Shown here: piece after piece, positions 18,560 to 25,356 of the stretch
Layout of the letters: each line of letters opens with the position of its first letter
Position numbering within the stretch: position 1 is the stretch's first letter
Assembly: GCA_021784205.1 (NCBI GenBank)
Contig: JAJXTB010000022.1
Location: 1-26,811, forward strand
Reading direction: 5' to 3'
DNA from: Actinomycetes bacterium
Lineage (GTDB): Bacteria > Actinomycetota > Acidimicrobiia > Acidimicrobiales > RAAP-2
DNA: 26,811 bases
Notes under the pieces: model-generated
Seen by the model: only the letters and a program-made list of their open reading frames with translations
The model's database searches: none
What the model was told of the DNA's origin: nothing
Made by a program: the position numbers and the translations under genes

Positions 18560-18961
18560 GTGGCATCCTCTGACGACTCCACTGAACTCGCGCTCGCGGC
18601 GGCGACGCTGAGGTCGAACGGATCGGACGTCCAAGCCCTGCTGAGGGCCCTCGCAAGCGGACTGGCCGACGCCCTCGGTGATCGAATTGAGACCACGTTC
18701 GCCGGCGGACGTCTCCGCAAGAGCCGCGACATCGCGGGGGTTCGGATCTCGATCGGCGACGAGCAGTTCGAGGCGGACGCGGACGGCTCGCGGCTTCGTT
18801 GCGGCGCGGCACACCTCTCCGGGGGTATCAAGATCCGCAGCGAGACGCTCGACGTCGACCAATGGATAACACGACTCGTCGCAGCGCTCGCGAACGAGGC
18901 CGAACGCAGTGATTCGGCTCGCCGGGCCCTCGAACATCTCGTCATCGGAGAAAACCAATGA
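18560..18961 (+). CDS. Hypothetical protein, first gene of the YbjQ-type cassette
   Basis: A 133-residue soluble protein of no known function. It looks helical at both ends (DVQALLRALASGLADALGDR and LDVDQWITRLVAALANEAER) around a beta-rich middle (TTFAGGRLRKSRDIAGVRISIGD, then the 'F-E-A-D-A' strand and CGAAHLSGGIKI). There is no signal peptide or membrane segment. GTG 18560 is the only reasonable start. Its TGA overlaps the ATG of the next gene (ATGA, 18958-18961), so translation of the two is coupled. From memory, similar short proteins ending in an Ala/Glu/Arg-rich helix precede YbjQ-type genes in other actinobacteria; this was not checked. It may be a partner or chaperone of the YbjQ-type proteins. 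Confidence 0.75.
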   Translation: MASSDDSTELALAAATLRSNGSDVQALLRALASGLADALGDRIETTFAGGRLRKSRDIAGVRISIGDEQFEADADGSRLRCGAAHLSGGIKIRSETLDVDQWITRLVAALANEAERSDSARRALEHLVIGENQ

Positions 18962-19755
18962 GTGACCACGCCAATGACCTCCCCGAGGCCACCGAGCACC
19001 GCCTCGAGGAACTCGAACACGGCCTCTTCACCTCGGACCTGTCGGTCAACGAGTTCCTGCTCGTCAAGGAGGCGGGATTCCACCCCGTCGGGCTCGTCAT
19101 GGGCTCATCCATCTACCACACGGGAATCCAGACGAGGAAGTGGAGCCAGAGCCAGGAGCTGACCAAGCTCACCGAGGCGATGTACAACGCGCGCGAACTG
19201 GCCATGAACCGGATGGAGGAGGAGGCCGCCGAGCTGGGCGCCGACGGCGTCGTCGGGGTCCGGCTGGACGTCAACTACTACGAGTGGGGCAAGGACGCGG
19301 CCGAGTTCATCGCGGTGGGCACCGCGGTCAAGGCTGAGGACGGCGTCTCACGACGAAACAAGCTCGGCAAGCCCTTCACCTCGGACCTCTCGGGCCAGGA
19401 CTTCTGGACCCTCTCCCAGACCGGCTACGCCCCCCAGGGACTCGTCATGGGGACCTGCGTGTACCACATCGCCCACCGCGGTCTCGGCCAGACGCTCAGT
19501 TCGACCGGTCAGAACGTCGAGCTGCCCAACTTCACCCAGGCGCTCTACGAGGCTCGCGAGCTCGCGATGACCAGGATGCAGGACGAGTCCGCGCGTCTCG
19601 GGGCGACGGGCGTCGTCGGCGTGAGACTCGAGGAGAAGTCACACCAGTGGGGGTCACACACCATCGAGTTCCTCGCGCTCGGCACCGCGGTCACGAGGAC
19701 CGGTGAGCCGGTGACCCTCGCCAAGCCGACGACCATCATCTCGCTGGACAACTGA
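18958..19755 (+). CDS. Double YbjQ-type domain protein A
   Basis: A 265-residue protein made of two diverged copies of the YbjQ (UPF0145) domain, at about 24-126 and 140-247. Each copy opens with FTSDLS and an acidic/aromatic helix, then G-F/Y-x-P-x-GLVMG-x-x-x-Y-H, a long helix (YNARELAMNRM and YEARELAMTRM), LGADGVVGVRL or LGATGVVGVRL, and a closing EF-x-A-x-GTAV strand. The closing half resembles E. coli YbjQ (ALGADAVVGIDID followed by GTAV). The tail ends PTTIISLDN, like protein C. It overlaps both neighbours (ATGA before, TGATG after). No signal peptide is seen. The 'heavy-metal-binding' label of the family is not supported by any Cys/His cluster here. Confidence 0.85.
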   Translation: MSDHANDLPEATEHRLEELEHGLFTSDLSVNEFLLVKEAGFHPVGLVMGSSIYHTGIQTRKWSQSQELTKLTEAMYNARELAMNRMEEEAAELGADGVVGVRLDVNYYEWGKDAAEFIAVGTAVKAEDGVSRRNKLGKPFTSDLSGQDFWTLSQTGYAPQGLVMGTCVYHIAHRGLGQTLSSTGQNVELPNFTQALYEARELAMTRMQDESARLGATGVVGVRLEEKSHQWGSHTIEFLALGTAVTRTGEPVTLAKPTTIISLDN

Positions 19756-20630
19756 TGAGCGGCGCCGACGTCGCCGGTGACGCGTCGAACGAGTCGTTCA
19801 CGTCGGGCCTGAGCGTCTCGGACTTCGCGGCGGTGCTCGACATGGGGCTCGAACCGGTCGGACTCGTGCAGGGCTACTGCGCGATGCAGTCGAGCAGCTA
19901 CGCCGTCGGTTCGCTGCAGCGCAACCTCTCGCCCTACCGCGAGGCGCGCGGCTACGTCGAGAACTACCAGTGCCCCCACGGCATGGTCGCCGGCGAGCAC
20001 CGGATGTGGGGCCAGAACTACGAGCAGTACTGGGTGGAACAGACCTGGAGTCAAGGCTTCGCCGCCGCGAGCGCGCGCATGCTCGACGAGGCGACACGCC
20101 TCGGGGCGATTGGCGTCATGGGGGTCGTCGACACCCAGAGCTCCATCGTGGGCGCCGGCGTCATCGAGTTCCACCTGCGCGGCACCGCAGTGCGGCTCGC
20201 GGGCACCGATTCCACCCCGACCACGCCGTGGACCACGTACCTCTCGGGCCAGCGGCTGCTCAAGGCCTTCGAAGCCGGCTTCACGCCGGTCTCGATCGTG
20301 ACCGCCGTGGCCTCGGTGCGGGTGTGGGCCTACTGCATCACCGAATACCTGCTGGGCGGCGGCGGCATCAGTGCGTGGTCACAGGACGCGTCGAGCGTCG
20401 AGATCGATCAGGTCGTGCGCGCCCAGACCCAGGCGCGCGCGCTCGTGCGGGCCAGTGCGCGCGCCCAGTTGCACGGCGACGTCCTGCAGGGCGTTGAGCT
20501 GCTCGCGACCGAGCACGAGTACGAACACGGCGACATCGAGATCCAGTGCCTGCTTCGGGGCAATCGCGCCCGTCGCGTGGGCGACTTCGTGCCGCTGCGC
20601 GCACCCGAACCAACGGTACGTCTCTCGTGA
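19755..20630 (+). CDS. Double YbjQ-type domain protein B, the most diverged copy
   Basis: A 291-residue relative of protein A. Domain 1 (about 15-148) starts FTSGLSVSDFAAVLDMGLEPVGL as in the others but carries an extra segment of some 35 residues with YREARGY and YQCPHG before the long helix (AAASARMLDEATRLGAIGVMGVV) and EFHLRGTAV. Domain 2 (about 160-275) is more worn: TTYLSGQRLLKAFEAGFTPV, then SAWSQDASSVEIDQVV and a helix with RALVRASARAQLHGD, ending EIQCLLRGNR where GTAV would be. Its ATG shares one base with the TGA of protein A and its own TGA overlaps the GTG of protein C, so all are coupled. Function unknown. Confidence 0.82.
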   Translation: MSGADVAGDASNESFTSGLSVSDFAAVLDMGLEPVGLVQGYCAMQSSSYAVGSLQRNLSPYREARGYVENYQCPHGMVAGEHRMWGQNYEQYWVEQTWSQGFAAASARMLDEATRLGAIGVMGVVDTQSSIVGAGVIEFHLRGTAVRLAGTDSTPTTPWTTYLSGQRLLKAFEAGFTPVSIVTAVASVRVWAYCITEYLLGGGGISAWSQDASSVEIDQVVRAQTQARALVRASARAQLHGDVLQGVELLATEHEYEHGDIEIQCLLRGNRARRVGDFVPLRAPEPTVRLS

Positions 20631-21466
20631 GCGTCCCCTTCGAACCCGCGAAGTCCGACGTTCGCGCACTCGTCAAGAACGCCTTGGCCGCCAACCCCGC
20701 CGAGCGCGCTATTGGCGCTGGGACGACCTCGGACCTCTCGATCGACGAGGAGTTGAACCTCCACGCCGTCGGATGGGAGTCCGTGGAACTGGTCACGGGC
20801 TACTCCATGTTCTCCACCCCCGTTGGCCTCTGGAGCTGGGGCCAGGGCGAGATCGTGGCCGCCGCGCAGGCCCACGCCAACGCCTTTCGCATGGCGACGA
20901 GCCGCATCAGTGACGAGGCCGCGGCGGCCGGAGCGCACGGCGTCGTGGGCGTGCACGTCGAGCGAACGGTCCACCCCTCGTTCACCGAAGTCTCGCTGAT
21001 CGGAACCGCGGTCCGGCCGATCGGCGCCGCTCGGGTCCCCGCGGCCCGCGTCTTCGCCTCGGACCTGTCCGCGCGCGACTTCGCCCGGCTCGCGGCGTCG
21101 GGGTGGGAGCCGCTCGGGCTCGCCGTTGGCGCCAGCTTCGTCTACGCGCCGCGTCGCACGGTGGGCGCAGTTCTGCAGCAGCAGAGCCAGAACGTGGAAC
21201 TCGCCAACTACACCGAGGCGATCTACTCGGCCCGCGAACTGGCGATGGAGCGCATGCAGCGCGCCGCTATCGACCTCAAGGGCACCGGGGTCGTCGAGGT
21301 CAAGATCGTCGAGGGTCCGATGGCCTTCGCGTCACACGCCGTGGGCTTTGCCGCGTGGGGCACCGTCGTTCGACTCGCCGGTTCAACCCACCAGAACGTC
21401 GAGCCCACCATGGTGGTCTCGCTCGACGACGCCGTCCTGGCGTTTGACGCCGCGACCCTCGAGTAG
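20627..21466 (+). CDS. Double YbjQ-type domain protein C
   Basis: A 279-residue protein closing the cassette. An N-terminal helical extension (about 1-30) precedes domain 1 (32-130; TTSDLSIDEELNLHAVGW, AHGVVGVHVE, IGTAVRP) and domain 2 (142-250; FASDLSARDFARLAASGWEPLGL, QSQNVELANYTEAIYSAREL, GTVVRL). Domain 2 is closest to the second domain of protein A, sharing QNVEL-x-N-x-T and YxARELAMxRMQ, and both end with a similar S-L-D tail. GTG 20627 is chosen because it overlaps the previous TGA (GTGA); the frame is open further upstream without sense. A hairpin follows 5 nt after the stop. Together the three proteins offer six related domains, suggesting a hetero-oligomer; this is inference. Confidence 0.84.
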   Translation: MSVPFEPAKSDVRALVKNALAANPAERAIGAGTTSDLSIDEELNLHAVGWESVELVTGYSMFSTPVGLWSWGQGEIVAAAQAHANAFRMATSRISDEAAAAGAHGVVGVHVERTVHPSFTEVSLIGTAVRPIGAARVPAARVFASDLSARDFARLAASGWEPLGLAVGASFVYAPRRTVGAVLQQQSQNVELANYTEAIYSARELAMERMQRAAIDLKGTGVVEVKIVEGPMAFASHAVGFAAWGTVVRLAGSTHQNVEPTMVVSLDDAVLAFDAATLE

Positions 21467-21471
21467 CGCGA

Positions 21472-21489
21472 GACGCCCGCTCGGGCGTC
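21472..21489. terminator. Hairpin terminator after the YbjQ-type cassette
   Basis: GACGCCC-GCTC-GGGCGTC, a perfect 7-bp stem with a 4-nt loop, 5 nt after the stop of protein C and ahead of the convergent isochorismatase-like gene. No T-run follows. Confidence 0.65.
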
Positions 21490-21500
21490 GTCCGCCCGAT

Positions 21501-21526
21501 GAACGGTGACCGCACCGACACCGTTC
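21501..21526. repeat. Perfect 8-bp inverted repeat in the convergent gap
   Basis: GAACGGTG-N10-CACCGTTC lies between the cassette terminator and the end of the minus-strand gene. It could be a second terminator arm serving the opposite strand or a protein site. Nothing else is evident in the remaining bases to 21641. Confidence 0.45.
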
Positions 21527-21641
21527 AGGACAATGACCTTCACGAGTCGCCGAGCAATGGCCCGCGGCGCGGCATCGGCCAACGAACCACACCGTCCAGT
21601 GACGCTCGTCGGCCGGCGCGGGACACGGCCACCGGTTCGGA

Positions 21642-22202
21642 TCAGTTGTGGAGCTCGGCCACCCACTCGGCCGTCGTCACCACCGTCGCCTGACGCGGGA
21701 ACACCTTCTCGGTCAACACCCGGTGGACCTCGTCGTCGGCGTCGGCGCACGCGTCACGAAGGACCGTCAGGCGAAAGTCAAGGTCCGCTGCCTGTCGAGT
21801 CGTCGAGAGCACCACGCCACTCGTGGCAAGTCCCGTGAGAACGAGTGCGTCGACGCCGAGCGACCGGAGCACTACATCAAGGTCGCTCCCGGCGAACGCG
21901 CTGACGCGCCGCTTGGTGACGAGCACCTCGCCGTCGCGCGGTGCGAGGGATGGGTGAATCTGCGTTGCCGGATTCGTCTCACCGAGCGATGCCGACGATG
22001 CTGCTGACGAGAATGCCTTGTTGTTCGAGCTGATCTCGGGCGCGCCATCACGAAACGCGACGCGAACGAAGACCACCGCCAGTCCGTGTTCCCGGGCCGC
22101 CGACAGCGCCGCACCGACGTTCGCGAGGATGTCGTGCGCCCTCTCCCCGAGGCGATCGACGATGCCGACCTGCATATCCATCACCAGTAGCGCTTCGCTC
22201 AT
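21642..22202 (-). CDS. Isochorismatase-like protein lacking the catalytic Cys
   Basis: A 186-residue member of the isochorismatase fold. Asp9 (VMDMQVG) and Lys97 (VTKRRVSAF) of the triad are present, but the GxxTxxC loop reads GLATSGVVLST, with Val130 where Cys116 stands in the paralogue at 13822-14382. A subgroup with an equivalent GxATSGVVLST loop is known to me among actinobacterial and proteobacterial proteins, so this is a lineage trait rather than a fresh mutation. Such proteins may use Ser/Thr, bind without catalysis, or do different chemistry. ATG 22202 gives a normal N-terminus. It converges with the YbjQ-type cassette. Confidence 0.82.
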   Translation of the reverse strand: MSEALLVMDMQVGIVDRLGERAHDILANVGAALSAAREHGLAVVFVRVAFRDGAPEISSNNKAFSSAASSASLGETNPATQIHPSLAPRDGEVLVTKRRVSAFAGSDLDVVLRSLGVDALVLTGLATSGVVLSTTRQAADLDFRLTVLRDACADADDEVHRVLTEKVFPRQATVVTTAEWVAELHN

Positions 22203-22482
22203 TGTCGCTCGTCACTCTCATCTCGTTGACTTCGTCACTCGTTCGTCGTGTCGAGACTCTATCGGTCAAGACCGCGCGCACGCCGTAGGACAGCGGCCCC
22301 AGAGCGGTACGCGTGGTGCACCGACGTGACCGCTCACGACGTGGTCGCGATCGACCGGCGCGTGGCGCGACACCAGGTGACTGGTTGGACGTGACAACGC
22401 CGATTGGACCATCGTGAGCGCAGGGCGTAGGTTTCGGTTGAGACGGAGAATCCGCCCGGGGCCTCGTCACCGAGGAGGCGTC

Positions 22483-22962
22483 ATGATCGGTGCACTCTCG
22501 CTTGTCGGGTCCACCCGTTGGCGGCAGATTCGTGCCGCGATGCTCGCCGGAGCGGCACTCGCGTTACCGCTATCGGCGCTCGCCGGTGGTTCACCCATCG
22601 CCGCGTCAACCTTGCCGCGATGTCCGACGCTCGCGACCTGGCCGATCAAACCCGTGAGCCCTATCGTCAAGTCCACCGTGACTACCTACTACACGAAGCG
22701 ACGTCTCACGCCGATTCAGATCATGGGTAACCGCATGCGAGTGCTCAATCTCGCGCTCGAGCGCACCGGAGTGCACTGGTGCCTCAACGCCGGTGGCGGG
22801 CGGGCCGGCTACGTCGGCGTCGTGCCGAAGACTGCGACCGCGGCCGTCCTCGTCCAAGTGCAGCACCGGCCCTATCCGGTCGTTGGGTCCACGATCACGT
22901 GGGCGACGGTCGTGCGCCTGCCTACCGGATGGAAGGTCGTCTCAGACGACACCGCGCCGTAG
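22483..22962 (+). CDS. Small secreted protein of unknown function
   Basis: A 159-residue protein with a classical signal peptide: Arg at 12, 14 and 17, then AAMLAGAALALPLSALA (about 18-34) with likely cleavage after ALA. The mature part has two cysteines (47 and 100) that could form one disulfide, and a C-terminal beta-rich stretch (AAVLVQVQHRPYP, ITWATVVRLPTGWKVV) that resembles a small beta-barrel or lipocalin-like shape; I do not recognise a family. GAGGAGG 4 nt before ATG 22483 sets the start. The 280 nt before it (22203-22482) hold no gene I can support. It stands alone, with a 109-nt gap to the convergent DUF1801 gene. Confidence 0.75.
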   Translation: MIGALSLVGSTRWRQIRAAMLAGAALALPLSALAGGSPIAASTLPRCPTLATWPIKPVSPIVKSTVTTYYTKRRLTPIQIMGNRMRVLNLALERTGVHWCLNAGGGRAGYVGVVPKTATAAVLVQVQHRPYPVVGSTITWATVVRLPTGWKVVSDDTAP

Positions 22963-23071
22963 CAGCGACCACGATCTGACGACGCGACGGGCCGTCGAGA
23001 CGCACGCCGTAGAGGTCACGGCTGCCGAAGCAATTCAAACCTCTATTGGTGTGGGACACGAGTCCGTTTTG

Positions 23072-23431
23072 CTACCGCTTCCCCGCCGCCATCTCGGCCA
23101 GGCGAACGGTGATGAGCCGCTCGACTAGGTCATCGGCGAGCGGGTGTTCCGTCGTGAAACGAAGTGCGCTTTTCGAGTACGAGTAGCCAGCGAGTTCAAC
23201 GGTGAACTGATCGAAGACCGACCCGCTGAAAGGAAAGTAACTCATGTGGTTCTTAAACGACGCGAACCCCCCCACCACGCCTCCACCCACGAAGAAGGCC
23301 GGAACTCGGTAGGAGATCCCTTGTTCGGCGTTCGGCACCAATCGGATCATCGTCGCGCGAAGCGCTTCAAGGGCTCGCCGATGGTCAACTGGGGTAGTCG
23401 CGAGATACTGATCGACTTCGTCTGTGCTCAC
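23072..23431 (-). CDS. DUF1801 domain protein (YdhG-like)
   Basis: A 119-residue protein with the DUF1801/YdhG pattern: DEVDQYLATTPVDHRRALEA at the start, ISYRVPAFFVGG near 40-50, ASFKNHMSYFPFSG near 57-70, and a final helix LVERLITVRLAEM. The family is small, cytoplasmic, and has been linked to iron-chaperone-like or CyaY-like folds without firm function. GTG 23431 is the start; it overlaps the TGA of a possible micro-ORF (GTGA at 23428-23431), which suggests coupled translation. It lies downstream of, and on the same strand as, tRNA-Arg. GC content is lower than in the first 22 kb. Confidence 0.85.
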   Translation of the reverse strand: MSTDEVDQYLATTPVDHRRALEALRATMIRLVPNAEQGISYRVPAFFVGGGVVGGFASFKNHMSYFPFSGSVFDQFTVELAGYSYSKSALRFTTEHPLADDLVERLITVRLAEMAAGKR

Positions 23432-23586
23432 ACTGATCCAATCGTCAACTCAAACCGTACCGTCCAGAGGTCCTTGACCGACCGTGCTCCCGTTAACGGC
23501 ACCCTCACCCGTGCCTTGCCCGCTTCACTTTCGATCCCTGCGCTGACGGACTCCCATGGTCCCAACCGACGAGACTCTGTCAACAT
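23428..23586 (-). CDS. Possible 52-aa protein coupled to DUF1801
   Basis: From ATG 23586 the frame encodes 52 residues with alternating hydrophobic residues (ARVRVPLTG, DLWTVRFELTIGSV), typical of beta strands. Its TGA overlaps the GTG start of the DUF1801 gene in a GTGA arrangement, an unlikely chance feature in a real operon. No ribosome binding site is seen, and the third-position GC (about 65%) is modest. It could equally be untranslated spacer downstream of the tRNA. Confidence 0.3.
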   Translation of the reverse strand: MLTESRRLGPWESVSAGIESEAGKARVRVPLTGARSVKDLWTVRFELTIGSV

Positions 23587-23648
23587 GACGAACGTTGTTC
23601 GGCGCTGGCAAAAGTTCGCCGCACCGTCACATGTAACTGATTTCGGAG

Positions 23649-23720
23649 TGCTCCCGGCAGGATTCGAACCTGCGCTCACGGTTTAGGAAACCGATGCTCT
23701 ATCCCCTGAGCTACGGGAGC
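23649..23720 (-). tRNA. tRNA-Arg (anticodon CCT)
   Basis: Read on the minus strand it folds as a cloverleaf: acceptor GCTCCCG/CGGGAGC with discriminator A, D-arm GCTC/GAGC, anticodon loop TTCCTAA with anticodon CCT (reading AGG), a 4-nt variable loop, and T-arm GCAGG-TTCGAAT-CCTGC. The outermost anticodon-stem pair is a T-T mismatch. CCA is not encoded. A 58-bp repeat abuts its 5' end. Confidence 0.95.
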
Positions 23721-23778
23721 GGGACTTCCGCGTGACCTTCCGCGGATAGTTCCGCGCGAAAGTCGTCTCTCAGCCTAT
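23721..23778. repeat. Repeat copy 1: tRNA leader with three 12-bp TTCCGCG units
   Basis: Starting exactly at the tRNA 5' end, GGGACTTCCGCG, TGACCTTCCGCG and GATAGTTCCGCG follow one another, then a 22-nt tail. On the minus strand this is the leader and promoter region of the tRNA; TAGGCT (complement of 23772-23777) fits a -10 box. About 48 of 58 bases match copy 2 at 25218-25275 without gaps. Confidence 0.75.
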
Positions 23779-23832
23779 GCGCCGACGGCGTTGAGAACTG
23801 AAGCGCCACCACGTCGAGATGACGAGGGCGAC

Positions 23833-25008
23833 TCACCCGACACGAGCTCGATACGTTTGCCAATGGACTCCGCCGTCGGCAGTGTGGACGATCAGATTAG
23901 ACGACGACGTCAACCCCAAGCCTTGACGAGGACCGAAGAACTGAATGCTCACCACTCCATCACCCGAATCCGACACTGCCCCGTTGATCGACGTCCACGT
24001 CCGTCCCCCGTTGCGACTGACGCGAAGCGGACTTCTCATGCCTGACTCGACGAGGAGTGCAGTGCTGGGTGCACTCACGACACCGAGATAGCCAACGCTA
24101 AGTAGGCCACCGCATGATTGCTGCGAGGTGGAGCACCCAGTCACGAATCTCCACGTTCGCCCTTGGTTCGTAGAGCGCACGACCGACTTTTCTTGGCTGC
24201 CTGTACTCGGCTCGCCTGCGCAAACCGCCGTCCAGACGTCCGACGGTGATATCGCCAGCATTTCGCTCATCGTCGGGATGTCACAAGTGATGTCGCGCCG
24301 CACCCATGAACGTCCGGCGTTATCGGTCACCCAGGTTTGGACTCGACCACTCCTCACGGAACCGGTGACCCACGGCGCAATCGAGTACACGCCACGCCGT
24401 TGGTCGAGGCGAGTGAGGATTGTTTGACCCGCGGCGGGCGCAGCCCCCGCGGCCGGGAATGCCAAAGTAGTTCCAGGCAAGGTAGCCGGACCAGACCAGT
24501 TGCGCCCTCCGTCAGAGGACTGCTGCATCTTCAGTGGGCACATTGCATTGCGCGCAACTTCTTGTGGCGTGCACAGCGCCTCGATCATCCACACGGAACG
24601 CCCAATGGTCGAGATGTCCACCACTCGGCCACTGGTTCGCACGCGCGACCATGTGGTGCCGGCGTCATGGCTCTCGTAGAGATTGGGGCCGTAGAAGAAG
24701 CCATCGCCAGCGCCATCGAAGGTGAGAGCGGTGGCGCCTCCAGCGTGCGCGCAGTTCCAAGTGCCAATCCTTGTGAAGTTCCGAAAGCGACGACCACCGT
24801 CGCTCGTGAGTCCGACGTAGTCAGTGCAAGCCAAGGACGAACCGCTAGCCGAAGTGATCGTTTGGATCACGGCGCCGTAGCCGTTAGCCGGCGAAGAGAA
24901 CCAGATCGACGTCAGATATCGCGACGTCGACGCGCCCGCGACATCCATGGACGCAAAGAAAGTAACGGCGATGATCATTGACATCGCTACAACAAGTCGA
25001 GACTTCAT
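23833..25008 (-). CDS. Secreted Asp-box (BNR) beta-propeller protein
   Basis: A 391-residue exported protein. The start ATG 25008 has GGAGG just upstream and opens a signal peptide (MKSRLVVAMSMIIAVTFFAS, with AGA-S near 24-27 as cleavage site). At least six Asp-box motifs are spread along the chain: TSDGGRRF, SHDAGTTW, SSDGGRNW, TDNAGRSW, SRNGGRTW and TADGGVHW, with STNQGRTW as a seventh variant. These mark blades of a sialidase/Ycf48/Vps10-type beta-propeller. The sialidase catalytic residues are not evident, so binding or a structural role outside the cell is more likely. The gene is bracketed by the two 58-bp repeats and has lower GC than the core genes, consistent with acquired DNA. Confidence 0.83.
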   Translation of the reverse strand: MKSRLVVAMSMIIAVTFFASMDVAGASTSRYLTSIWFSSPANGYGAVIQTITSASGSSLACTDYVGLTSDGGRRFRNFTRIGTWNCAHAGGATALTFDGAGDGFFYGPNLYESHDAGTTWSRVRTSGRVVDISTIGRSVWMIEALCTPQEVARNAMCPLKMQQSSDGGRNWSGPATLPGTTLAFPAAGAAPAAGQTILTRLDQRRGVYSIAPWVTGSVRSGRVQTWVTDNAGRSWVRRDITCDIPTMSEMLAISPSDVWTAVCAGEPSTGSQEKSVVRSTNQGRTWRFVTGCSTSQQSCGGLLSVGYLGVVSAPSTALLVESGMRSPLRVSRNGGRTWTSINGAVSDSGDGVVSIQFFGPRQGLGLTSSSNLIVHTADGGVHWQTYRARVG

Positions 25009-25197
25009 GCGCCTCCATGTCAATGCGTAGTTGCAATGTCCGAAGCTCGAACACGAGCTTTCGCGACGACCGAACACTTCGGGAACGTTCAATTCCATTC
25101 GAATCGCACGGAGCGTTCCAGACTCCAAACTATTACGTTCCAAATGGCAAAGGGCCTAGCACCGCTGGTTGAATTAGAAGTCCTGGTCATCCCTAAT

Positions 25198-25230
25198 TCG
25201 CGGAAGTCCCCCCCCCCGGGACTTCCGCGA
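25198..25230. repeat. Perfect 13-bp inverted repeat enclosing a C10 tract
   Basis: TCGCGGAAGTCCC at 25198-25210 pairs completely with GGGACTTCCGCGA at 25218-25230 around a loop of seven C. With the stem cytosines the run is ten C (25208-25217) followed by three G. The right arm is the first unit of repeat copy 2, so the left arm is an inverted copy of that unit. Confidence 0.9.
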
Positions 25231-25275
25231 GAAGCTCCGCGAAAAGTTCCGCGCGAAAATCGACCCCCAGCCTAG
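25218..25275. repeat. Repeat copy 2 of the tRNA-leader sequence
   Basis: GGGACTTCCGCG, AGAAGCTCCGCG, AAAAGTTCCGCG and a tail ending CAGCCTAGG match copy 1 at about 48 of 58 positions with no gaps, including the TAGGCT hexamer on the minus strand. Similarity starts exactly where the tRNA ends in copy 1; no tRNA is present here. Confidence 0.75.
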
Positions 25276-25356
25276 GTCCCGATCGTTCAAGGAGCCGACT
25301 CCGAAGCACTTGACGGCTCATCTATTAGCAAAGTAGTCTTTGTTTTTTGTTTGTGA

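Larger units (their letters stand above)
25009..25356. other. Intergenic region between divergent genes, with repeat and hairpin
   Basis: These 348 nt hold no gene I can support. They include the presumed promoter of the secreted propeller gene, three CGTTC-containing stretches (near 25086, 25114 and 25136), the C10 hairpin (25198-25230), repeat copy 2 (25218-25275) and an AT-rich stretch before the gene at 25357. Confidence 0.6.

Noticed and set aside
17090..18958. 622-codon minus-strand frame opposite the arylsulfatase
   Set aside because: Antisense to the sulfatase and the 133-aa gene; no recognisable domain and typical shadow composition.
22963..23071. CGACGG-G-CCGTCG as a terminator between the secreted protein and DUF1801
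   Set aside because: A single-base loop cannot form a stable hairpin of that stem; likely chance.
23428..23679. Minus-strand frame running from the tRNA into the 52-aa micro-ORF
   Set aside because: The first 31 codons read through the 3' part of the tRNA (the SNPAGST translation typical of T-arms); only the part from 23586 is worth keeping.
23721..23756. Three 12-bp TTCCGCG units as a CRISPR array or replication iterons
   Set aside because: The units are contiguous with no spacers, and no cas or replication gene is nearby.
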